From Paraburkholderia tagetis (GTDB taxonomy: Bacteria; Pseudomonadota; Gammaproteobacteria; Burkholderiales; Burkholderiaceae), in contig NZ_JAKLJA010000039.1 in the NCBI RefSeq assembly GCF_022213065.1, forward strand, positions 1 through 64,000: 64,000 nucleotides of DNA, given 5' to 3'. Made by a program: the position numbers and the translations under genes. Below the pieces are notes generated by a model. It saw nothing but the letters and a program-made list of their open reading frames with translations. It was not told the origin of the DNA and ran no database searches. Below, one piece after another: positions 50,062-57,317 of the stretch (positions within the stretch are counted from its first letter, which is position 1; each line of letters begins with the position of its first letter).

Positions 50062-50077
50062 TGTTATAATTCGATCA
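50062..50077. promoter_or_regulatory. DeoR-like operator overlapping the deoR -10 box
   Basis: The 16 bases TGTTATAATTCGATCA match the E. coli DeoR palindrome (TGTTAGAATTCTAACA) at 13 positions. They contain a TATAAT at 50065-50070 that would be the -10 element, so the regulator is probably autoregulated. Confidence 0.55.
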
Positions 50078-50139
50078 ACCGTCCGAAATAAATCTAACGC
50101 TCGCCGGACCGCTTCAAATCCGGTGCAGCATCGATCCCC

Positions 50140-50868
50140 ATGTCCAAGACCGACCGGCTGAGAACGCTTGCCGAAGCACTCGCCAAGCACAACGTGATGC
50201 ATCTGCGCGATGCGGCCACGCTGCTCGGCGTCTCCGAGATGACCGTGCGCCGCGACATCGCCGCGAATCCCGCGCACTTCACCTATCTGGGCGGCTATAT
50301 CGTCAGCGCCGACGACGTGCCCAACGCGGTCGGCTACTCGCTCGAACAGGAAAAAGACCATTTCGCGCAGGCCAAGGCACAGGCTTCGGCGCACGCGGCC
50401 CAACTCGTGGCGGAAAACGACACCATCTTCATCGACTGCGGCACGACGCTAGCCGCACTCGCGCGCCTCATTCCGGCGCAATTGCAGATCACCGCCGTTT
50501 GCTATTCACTCAACGTTGCCGAGATTCTGCGGCGCATGCCCAACGTGCGCATGATTCTGCTGGGCGGCGTGTATGTGCCGTCGTCGGATTCGTTTTCCGG
50601 CGCGGACAGCCTCGAGACCTTGCGGCGCATGGGCATCAACAAGGCCTTCATTTCGGCGGGCGGTGTCGATCCCGCGCGCGGCGTGACGTGCTGGAACGCT
50701 CACGAAGTGGCGCTCAAGCAGGCCGCCATGGCAAGCGCCGTCGAGCGCCATCTGGTTGTGGACGCAAGCAAATTCGGCGTGGTGAAGGCGTGGCGCTTTG
50801 CGCAGATGGAAGACTTCGATTCCATCATCACCGAAAAGGGTCAGCAGCCGCGCACGCGCAGCGCCTGA
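50140..50868 (+). CDS. deoR: DeoR-type repressor of deoxyribose catabolism
   Basis: A 242-residue DeoR-family repressor with unusually close similarity to E. coli DeoR itself. The HTH is at about 15-40 (VMHLRDAATLLGVSEMTVRR), then YLGGYIVSADD. The ligand domain has TIFIDCGTTLAALARLI, TAVCYSLN and HLVVDASKFGVVKAWRF. E. coli DeoR is induced by deoxyribose-5-phosphate. Its gene converges on the eight-gene deoxyribose operon, their stops 14 bases apart, and a deoxyribose-phosphate aldolase gene heads that operon. Confidence 0.88.
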   Translation: MSKTDRLRTLAEALAKHNVMHLRDAATLLGVSEMTVRRDIAANPAHFTYLGGYIVSADDVPNAVGYSLEQEKDHFAQAKAQASAHAAQLVAENDTIFIDCGTTLAALARLIPAQLQITAVCYSLNVAEILRRMPNVRMILLGGVYVPSSDSFSGADSLETLRRMGINKAFISAGGVDPARGVTCWNAHEVALKQAAMASAVERHLVVDASKFGVVKAWRFAQMEDFDSIITEKGQQPRTRSA

Positions 50869-50882
50869 ACATCAACCGCGCA

Positions 50883-51923
50883 TCAACCGCGCCGGCGCAA
50901 TGCGAACAGCGTGCCCGCCACCAGAATGAACGCGCCCACGATCACCTTCTGCCAGGTGCTGGGCACGCCCACGAGAATCAGCACGTTGTTGATGAGGGTG
51001 ACGAGCGCGACGCCAAGCAGCGTCCCCAGCACGGTCCCGCTGCCGCCGGTGATGCGCGCACCGCCCAGAATGACGGCCGCGATCACATCGAGTTCCGAGC
51101 CCACGAGGTCGAATGGATTGGCGAGGCGGTTGTTCGAGACATGCAGGATGCCCGCGATCCCCGCCAGAAAACCCGTATAGCCGAACACGAACAGACGGAT
51201 CGACCACAGGTTGAAGCCGAGCCGCTCCGCAATCGCGGTGCTGCCGCCCATGGCGTAGACGCCGCGCCCCATCATCGTCCGGTTGAGCAGCCACCAGGTG
51301 AGCACGGCGCCCGCCACGAGCGCGAGCGCGGAGGCCGGCAGCACCGCGTGCAGCCCGTCGGCGGTACGGTACGCAATGAGCGGAATACGGCCGAAATGAT
51401 CCATGCTGTGCGGGATGTTCATGAAGAACGTCGTGCCGATGAAAGTCAGCAGCACGCCGCGATAGAGGTATTGCGTGCCGATCGTCACGATCAGCGAAGG
51501 CGCTTGCAGCCGGTGCACGAACAGGCCGTTGAGCATGCCGAGCACGACGCCGCCCACCGCGCCCGCGAGCAGGATCAGCGCGAACGGCGCGTCGGGCCAC
51601 CATGCGAATACGGCCTTCGTGATCGCATACATCGTGAGCGCGCCGATGGCCGTGAACGACACGTCGATGCCGCCCGAAGCCAGCACCACGAGCGTACCGA
51701 GCGCGAACAGCGAGGTGGTCGTTGCCGAATGGAGCAGATCGAATAGCGTGGCCCACTGCAGAAAGCGCGGATTGATGGCCGCGACGACCGCACAGGTGAT
51801 CACGATCAGCGTGGCCGTGAACCACTCGGGGTTGCGCGCGAGCTTCGCGCGCCAGTTGAGCGGCAATGCAGGGCGCGCGGCTTCGACGGTATTGGAAGTG
51901 CTCATGGTCTGATTCATGCTCAT
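50883..51923 (-). CDS. Sugar/deoxynucleoside ABC importer permease (RbsC-like), second permease
   Basis: A 346-residue permease with about nine membrane segments. The family motif VVLASGGIDVSFTAIGALTM is at about 79-98, and the coupling-loop region is GRGVYAMGGSTAIAERLGF. It is the last gene of the minus-strand operon. Having two separate permeases, as in LsrC/LsrD systems, implies a heterodimeric channel with the permease at 54712. AGGATCC precedes the ATG. Confidence 0.93.
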   Translation of the reverse strand: MSMNQTMSTSNTVEAARPALPLNWRAKLARNPEWFTATLIVITCAVVAAINPRFLQWATLFDLLHSATTTSLFALGTLVVLASGGIDVSFTAIGALTMYAITKAVFAWWPDAPFALILLAGAVGGVVLGMLNGLFVHRLQAPSLIVTIGTQYLYRGVLLTFIGTTFFMNIPHSMDHFGRIPLIAYRTADGLHAVLPASALALVAGAVLTWWLLNRTMMGRGVYAMGGSTAIAERLGFNLWSIRLFVFGYTGFLAGIAGILHVSNNRLANPFDLVGSELDVIAAVILGGARITGGSGTVLGTLLGVALVTLINNVLILVGVPSTWQKVIVGAFILVAGTLFALRRRG

Positions 51924-51977
51924 GCTGGATCCTGCTGCAATGACGCCGTTTCTATGAAAACTGCGTTAAGCCCCGCC

Positions 51978-53498
51978 TCACGCCGCCTCGGCAAGCAACG
52001 CCCGATAAAGCTCGGCTTCGGTGAGGCCATCGGCGCGATACGCCTCGGCAACGCGCCCTTTTCGCATCATCAGCACGCGGTCGCAGTTCTGCAGCAATTC
52101 GGGCAGATCGTCGCTCACGAGCAGAATGCCGATGCCGCGCTCCGAAAGCCGCTGCATGATGCGATAGATGATGTCCTTCGAGCCCACGTCCACGCCCACG
52201 GTCGGTCCATGCAGGATCAGCACATGCGGATCGATGGCGAGCCAGCGGCCGATCAGCACGCGCTGCTGGTTGCCGCCCGAAAGCGACTGCACGGCCTTCT
52301 CCACGTTCGGCGTGGCGATCTGCAATTCCTTCACGGTGTCCTCGGCCAGCGCGCGGGCGCGTGTGCGGTCGATCTGGCCGAAGCGGTCGCGCAGGCTCGC
52401 GATCATCGCGGTAATGACGTTGTCGCGAATCGGCTTGTCGAGAAATAGCCCTTCGTTCAGGCGGTCTTCCGGCACGTAGCCGATGCGCTCGCGCTTGGCG
52501 TCGCCGGGCGTCGCGAGCCTCACTGGCCGGCCTTCGAGCGTGATGGCGCCGGTCTGCGCAGGCGCGACACCGGCCAGCGCGCGCGCCAGTTCGTTGCGCC
52601 CCGAGTCGAGCAACCCCGTGACGCCGAGTATCTCGCCGCGATGCAGCGTGAACGACACGTCGCTGAACGCGCCCGCACGGCCCAGCCCACGCACCTCGAG
52701 CAGCACCTCGGCTGCGGGCGCGGCGGCGCGATAGCGCTCGGTCGACAACTCGCGCCCTGTCATCAGCGCGCTTAGCTGCGCCTTGGTGTAATTCGCGATC
52801 GGCCCTTGCGTCACTTTCTGGCCGTCGCGCAGCACGATCACTTCGCCACTGATCGCATAGCATTCGTCGAGCTTGTGGCTCACGAACAGCACGGTCACGC
52901 CACGCTCGCGCAAGTGTGCCAGCACGGCGATCAGGTTCGTCACTTCCTTTTGCGTGAGCGAGGTCGTGGGCTCATCCATGATCACGAACTTCGCCTCGCT
53001 CGCAATCGCGCGCGCGATGGCCACGAGTTGGCGCGTCGCGAGCGGCAATTGCTCGATGAGCGTCGCCTGAAACTCGGCGTCGCCGGGCAGGCCGACTGCC
53101 GTGAGCGCACGCGCGGCCGTGCTCGCCAGTTCGCGGCGGTCGAACGTGCGCGCGAGGCGCCCGCCGTGCTCCGCGAGTTCAGCCGTGAGGCCCACGTTCT
53201 CGGCCACGTTCATGTTGGGCAGCAGCGAGAGATCCTGATAGACGGTCTCGATGCCGGCCGCGAGCGATTCGAGCGGCGAAAGCCGCGCGTGACGCGCGCC
53301 GTCTATTACGAGTTCGCCTTCATCGGGCGGCTGCGCGCCCGAAATGATCTTGATGAGCGTGCTCTTGCCGCAGCCGTTTTCGCCCAGCAGATGATAGATC
53401 TGCCCGCGCTCGAACATGAGCGTGACGCCGCGCAGCGCATGCACGCCGGTAAAGCGCTTGTGCACGCCGAGCACCTGCAATAGCGGTTCTGAAGCCAT
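51978..53498 (-). CDS. Sugar/deoxynucleoside ABC importer ATPase (RbsA-like, two NBDs)
   Basis: A 506-residue double ATPase. First domain: Walker A GENGCGKST (about 37), signature LPLATRQLVAIARAI (degenerate, as in RbsA), Walker B KFVIMDEPT. Second domain: degenerate Walker A region GLLDSGRNELARAL (about 285), signature LSGGNQQRVLIGRWL, then VLILHGPTVGVDVGSK, in which the usual Walker B Asp-Glu reads His-Gly. The lost second-site residues mean ATP hydrolysis probably relies on the first domain. Starts at 53498 or 53510 are both possible. Confidence 0.92.
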   Translation of the reverse strand: MASEPLLQVLGVHKRFTGVHALRGVTLMFERGQIYHLLGENGCGKSTLIKIISGAQPPDEGELVIDGARHARLSPLESLAAGIETVYQDLSLLPNMNVAENVGLTAELAEHGGRLARTFDRRELASTAARALTAVGLPGDAEFQATLIEQLPLATRQLVAIARAIASEAKFVIMDEPTTSLTQKEVTNLIAVLAHLRERGVTVLFVSHKLDECYAISGEVIVLRDGQKVTQGPIANYTKAQLSALMTGRELSTERYRAAAPAAEVLLEVRGLGRAGAFSDVSFTLHRGEILGVTGLLDSGRNELARALAGVAPAQTGAITLEGRPVRLATPGDAKRERIGYVPEDRLNEGLFLDKPIRDNVITAMIASLRDRFGQIDRTRARALAEDTVKELQIATPNVEKAVQSLSGGNQQRVLIGRWLAIDPHVLILHGPTVGVDVGSKDIIYRIMQRLSERGIGILLVSDDLPELLQNCDRVLMMRKGRVAEAYRADGLTEAELYRALLAEAA

Positions 53499-53601
53499 AT
53501 CCCGATCCATCGTGATCCGACACAACGTTCATTGCGTGTACGCGTGGCGCGCGCCCCAGACAGATGGTTGCGCGCGCCACTTTCTTCCGCTCAGGGCGCG
53601 A

Positions 53602-54606
53602 TCAGAAGTTGTATTGCTTGTAGTTCGACTTGTCGACGCTCACCCAGCCCTGGCCGCGCACGATGATGCCCTTGCCCGGGCCCTTCGACACGGTCACCTT
53701 CTCGTAGCCCGGCAAGCCGAGATTCGCGCCGTTCTCCACGGTCTTGCCGTCGATCAGCATCTTCGCGATCTTGTTCATCGCAATGCCCGCGAGCTTCGGA
53801 TCCCAGAACGCGATGCCGTTGATCGCACCGCTTTCGAGGTACTTGCCGGCTTCGGTCGGCAGGCCCGTGCCGTACACGCAGATCTTGCCTTGCAGGCCCG
53901 CTTCTTCGACGGCGCGGCCAATGCCGATCACGTCGAGCGAGGAAGATCCCTGGAAGCCCTTGAGGTCCGGGTGCTTTCGCAGCACTTCCTTGGCGACTTC
54001 ATAGGCATGCTCGCCGTCGTTATTAGTTTCGAGATTCGTCTCGACAAGCTGCATCTTCGAAAACTTCTTCTTGGCGTTGTCGATGCCGCCATTGGCCCAT
54101 TGCACCTGCGAGCGGCTGCCGAGCGAGCCCACCAGCGTCGCCCATTTGCCTTCGTTGTGCATGCAGGCCGCGAGCCGGTCGTTGAGCGCCGCGCCGTAAG
54201 CGGAATTGTCGAAGGCCTCGACGTCGACCATCGTGTTCTTCTCGTTGTCGGCCTCGTGCGTGACCACCTTGATGCCACGATCCATCGCCTTCCTGAGCGC
54301 CGGTTCGAGCGTGGGCGGGTCATAAGGCACGACGGCGATCGCGCTCACCTTCTTGGCGATCAGGTCGTCGATGATCTTCAGTTGCTGTGCCGCGTCCGCG
54401 CGCCCCGGGCCCGTCTGGTAGACGGTGAGATTCGAGTTGTCCTTGCCGAACGCCTTCACGCCTTCGTCCATGCGGTTGAACCAGCTAATGCCGGTGACCT
54501 TCACCACGGTCACGATGGTCGGATTGTCCGCCGCATACGCCGCGGCCGTTACGCCCGCCGCCAACGCACAAGCCGTGAGTGCCACGCTGAGTCGCTTGAA
54601 GTTCAT
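53602..54606 (-). CDS. Sugar/deoxynucleoside ABC importer periplasmic binding protein (RbsB-like)
   Basis: A 334-residue type-I binding protein with a Sec signal (FKRLSVALTACALAAGVTAA, cleavage near AYAAD). The ribose-binding fold shows VVKVTGISWFNRMDEGVKAF (about 35-54), AIAVVPYDPPTLEPALRKA and the hinge-region FQGSSSLDVIGIGRA. AAAGGAG lies before the ATG at 54606. It sits between the two permease genes' operon partners, and its ligand is most simply deoxyribose or a deoxynucleoside, by operon context only. Confidence 0.92.
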   Translation of the reverse strand: MNFKRLSVALTACALAAGVTAAAYAADNPTIVTVVKVTGISWFNRMDEGVKAFGKDNSNLTVYQTGPGRADAAQQLKIIDDLIAKKVSAIAVVPYDPPTLEPALRKAMDRGIKVVTHEADNEKNTMVDVEAFDNSAYGAALNDRLAACMHNEGKWATLVGSLGSRSQVQWANGGIDNAKKKFSKMQLVETNLETNNDGEHAYEVAKEVLRKHPDLKGFQGSSSLDVIGIGRAVEEAGLQGKICVYGTGLPTEAGKYLESGAINGIAFWDPKLAGIAMNKIAKMLIDGKTVENGANLGLPGYEKVTVSKGPGKGIIVRGQGWVSVDKSNYKQYNF

Positions 54607-54711
54607 GCCGATGTCTCCTTTATTGTTTGCCGTTGCCCCTGTATCGACGGCGGCGGACGCCCGAGGCTCGATGTCCGCCAACTGTACTGTGTGCCCTGGA
54701 ATTGCAGCACG

Positions 54712-55758
54712 CTACGATGCCGGCCGCTTCCCGCCTGGCTGCGCATTGCCGAGCCCGAAAATCGCCCGCACCCGCTCGCCGCCCGCGAACGCGAGCGAGA
54801 GCAGCAGCAGGAAACCCCATGCGCAGTCGCCGAAAAACTGCGAGACGCCCATGAGATTGAAGAGGCTCGAAAGAAATTGCAGGACCGTGGCCGCAAAAAA
54901 TACGCAGATGATGCGGCCATAGCCGCCCGCCGGATTCACGCCGCCCATCACCGCGATGAGAATCGCGATCAGCAGATACGAATTGCCATAATCCCATTTC
55001 GCGCTCAGCGTATGCGAGACGCTCACGAGGCCCGCGAGCGATGCCAGCACGCCGCACATCGCATAGGTGGTGATCAGCATGCGCGCACGCGGAATGCCTG
55101 CGTAAAACGCCGCGCGCTGGTTCGTACCCATCAGGTAAAGACGCAGGCCGAACGGCGTGCGCCGGAGCAGCCAGCCAAGCAGCACGACCACGGCCACGAA
55201 CAGGCAAAACGAAACAGGCACCTGGAAGAACGTGCCGTTGCTGATGTCGGCGAGCGGCTCGACATAATCGACATGCACCGAGGCGCCATTGCTCAGCGCC
55301 ACCGCGAAGCCCGTGAAAAGCAGTTGCGTGCCGAGCGTGCAGAGAATAGGCGTGAGATTGAGCCGCGCGATGACGATGCCGTTGAGCAGGCCGCCAATCA
55401 GCCCCATGCTCACGACGATCACGCAAAAGAGCGCGGTGTAGAGCGCGGGCGAGTCGTCGCCGCTCACGAAGCGCGGCACCACCATCGCCGCGATCATGCC
55501 GGAGAGATTCGCGAGCCCCACGCCGGAAAGGTCGATGCCACCGTTGCCCGAGAGCATCGAGAGCATGATGCCGAGCGCGAGCAGCGCGACTTCGGGCAGT
55601 TGCGAGCCCATCGACTGCAGGTTGTCGATGCCGACGAACTGGCCGCGCGAAATCCAGATCGCCACCAGCACGACCAGCAGGTTCACGACGAGCAGGAAAT
55701 TCAGTTGCCGGTCGCCAAACCAGTTTTCGCGCAGAGATGCAAAGCGGGATACCTTCAT
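54712..55758 (-). CDS. Sugar/deoxynucleoside ABC importer permease (RbsC-like), first permease
   Basis: A 348-residue permease. The motif GIMLSMLSGNGGIDLSGVGL is at about 65-84 and there are about nine hydrophobic segments. The coupling loop GLRLYLMGTNQRAAFYAGIP is near 208. The start at 55758 follows AGGA; nearby ATGs at 55764 and 55767 are alternatives. It is downstream of the kinase gene by 31 bases. Confidence 0.92.
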   Translation of the reverse strand: MKVSRFASLRENWFGDRQLNFLLVVNLLVVLVAIWISRGQFVGIDNLQSMGSQLPEVALLALGIMLSMLSGNGGIDLSGVGLANLSGMIAAMVVPRFVSGDDSPALYTALFCVIVVSMGLIGGLLNGIVIARLNLTPILCTLGTQLLFTGFAVALSNGASVHVDYVEPLADISNGTFFQVPVSFCLFVAVVVLLGWLLRRTPFGLRLYLMGTNQRAAFYAGIPRARMLITTYAMCGVLASLAGLVSVSHTLSAKWDYGNSYLLIAILIAVMGGVNPAGGYGRIICVFFAATVLQFLSSLFNLMGVSQFFGDCAWGFLLLLSLAFAGGERVRAIFGLGNAQPGGKRPAS

Positions 55759-55789
55759 GAACATCATCCTGTGCAATGTAATTGCGGCT

Positions 55790-56773
55790 TCAGTGGGCCG
55801 CTGCCGCCCCAGCCGCCGCATGAGCGAGCATTGCGTCCACTTCCTGCCGCGTGGGCATGGATGGCGCGGTGCCGGGGCGCGTGACCGAAATGCCCGCCAG
55901 CGCGCAGCCAAAGCGCGTGGCTGTCTCCGCGTCGTCGCCGCGCGCCAGTGCCGCCGCGAAGCCGCCCGTAAAGCCGTCGCCGGCCCCGGCCGTCTCCACC
56001 ACCGGGCCGCACTGGAACGCGGGCAGCAGCACGGAGCGCTCGCGCGTATGCAGCAGCGCGCCCGCTTCGCCCAGCGTCACCACGACGGCGCCCGCACCCT
56101 TGGCGAGCAGCACGTCGGCGGCGCGGCGCGCGTCGTCGGCGTTGCGCACTTCGATGCCGGTGAGCGCGGCCGCTTCGGTCTCGTTGGGCGTCACGTAATC
56201 GCACAGCGCGTAGATGTCGTCGGGCAGCGGCATCGCCGGCGCCGGGTTGAACACCGTTTTCACGCCGTGCCGGCGCGCGATTTCGAGCCCGCGCCGCGCC
56301 GCCGCGAGCGGCTGCTCGAGTTGCGTGACGAATACCTGGGAGCCCGCAATATCGGCTTCGATTGCATCGGCGTCGCCAGGCTCCATCGTGCCAGCCGCGC
56401 CCGCTGCCACGATGATCGCGTTCATCCCCGTGGAGTCGTCCACGAAGATGTGCGCCGCGCCCGTGGCCACGCCCTCGATGGCACGCGCACGCGCCGTGAT
56501 GCCTTCGGCGGCCCATGTCGCGCGCGCGATCTCGCCAAAGGCGTCGTTGCCCACGCGCGTACAGAACACCACCTCGGCGCCCGCGCGCGCGGCGGCCACG
56601 GCCTGGTTCGAGCCCTTGCCGCCCGGACCCATCGCGAACGCCGAGCCGGCGATGGTCTCGCCGATCACGGGCATGCGGCTCGCACGAAACGCGAGATCGG
56701 TCACGTAGATGCCGAGGATGACGACGCGTCCGCTCGTTGGCCCGCTCATTGGCCCGCTCATTGGCCCGCTCAT
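55790..56773 (-). CDS. PfkB-family sugar kinase (ribokinase/deoxyribokinase-like)
   Basis: A 327-residue kinase. The N-terminal PfkB motif GPGGKGSNQAVAAARAG is at about residues 48-64; the C-terminal motif with the catalytic Asp is TAGAGDGFTGGFAAAL near 262. FNPAPAMPLP and TPNETEAAALTG are ribokinase features. In this operon it most likely phosphorylates 2-deoxyribose to deoxyribose-5-phosphate for DeoC. The gene begins within a 12-bp tandem repeat that offers three in-frame ATGs (56773, 56761, 56749); the first overlaps the RbsD-like stop (ATGA). Confidence 0.9.
   Translation of the reverse strand: MSGPMSGPMSGPTSGRVVILGIYVTDLAFRASRMPVIGETIAGSAFAMGPGGKGSNQAVAAARAGAEVVFCTRVGNDAFGEIARATWAAEGITARARAIEGVATGAAHIFVDDSTGMNAIIVAAGAAGTMEPGDADAIEADIAGSQVFVTQLEQPLAAARRGLEIARRHGVKTVFNPAPAMPLPDDIYALCDYVTPNETEAAALTGIEVRNADDARRAADVLLAKGAGAVVVTLGEAGALLHTRERSVLLPAFQCGPVVETAGAGDGFTGGFAAALARGDDAETATRFGCALAGISVTRPGTAPSMPTRQEVDAMLAHAAAGAAAAH
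56738..56773 (-). repeat. 12-bp tandem repeat (ATGAGCGGGCCA x3) at the kinase start codon
   Basis: Three perfect copies, each carrying an in-frame ATG (Met-Ser-Gly-Pro), followed by a degenerate fourth unit. Copy-number change keeps the frame but alters the number of start codons and the distance to the upstream stop. Confidence 0.9.
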
Positions 56774-57258
56774 CGGCCCGACTCCCCGGACCCGCTCGCG
56801 CGCGGCGCGTCCGGCGCGAGCAGCACGCCCTTGGTGAACACGAAGCAGCCATAGCCACGCGCTTCGCCCGTGGCGATCACGCAATACGCCTTGCGCGCGC
56901 GTGCATAGAAGGCGTGGCGCTCGATCGGCGCAAACGGCACCGCGCGCCCCTCGGCGGCATCGACCTCGGCCTGCGCCTCGCGCTGCACGGCCGGAATCGT
57001 GCCCGGCTCGCCCACCACTTCCATGCGCATCGCGGGCGACTCCACGAAGGTGTCGAGCGGCAGCACGGACAGGATGGCGCGCACCGCACGCGGCGCGTCG
57101 GCGCCGTCCATGCGCAGGAGCTTGCCCAATACCGTTGCGCGAGCAACGGAATCGGCGGGGAAATTCGCATCGCAGACCACAAGCTCGTCGCCGTGGCCCA
57201 TTGCCCGCAACGCCTGCAGGACGTCGGCGTTCAGAAGCGGGTCCAGATTCTTCAGCAT
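56770..57258 (-). CDS. RbsD/FucU-family sugar mutarotase
   Basis: A 162-residue cytoplasmic mutarotase that interconverts sugar anomers or pyranose/furanose forms. It begins MLKNLDPLLNADVLQALRAM; the catalytic His in GHGDELVVCDANFPA (about 22-36) and RARKAYCVIATGEARGYGCF near 125 fit the FucU side of the family. The C-terminal 15 residues are Gly/Ser-rich and run into the repeat at the kinase start. It likely supplies the furanose form of deoxyribose to the kinase. Confidence 0.9.
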   Translation of the reverse strand: MLKNLDPLLNADVLQALRAMGHGDELVVCDANFPADSVARATVLGKLLRMDGADAPRAVRAILSVLPLDTFVESPAMRMEVVGEPGTIPAVQREAQAEVDAAEGRAVPFAPIERHAFYARARKAYCVIATGEARGYGCFVFTKGVLLAPDAPRASGSGESGR

Positions 57259-57317
57259 GGTTGTCTCCTCTATGACTCTCGGCGCGGCGCCTTTATTTCT
57301 GTGCGCTCGATCGCCGC

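Noticed and set aside
53416..55884. Very long plus-strand open frame opposite the deoxyribose importer genes
   Set aside because: It is antisense to three confidently identified genes; the product is His/Arg-rich and low in hydrophobic order, as expected from the complement of GC-rich codons.
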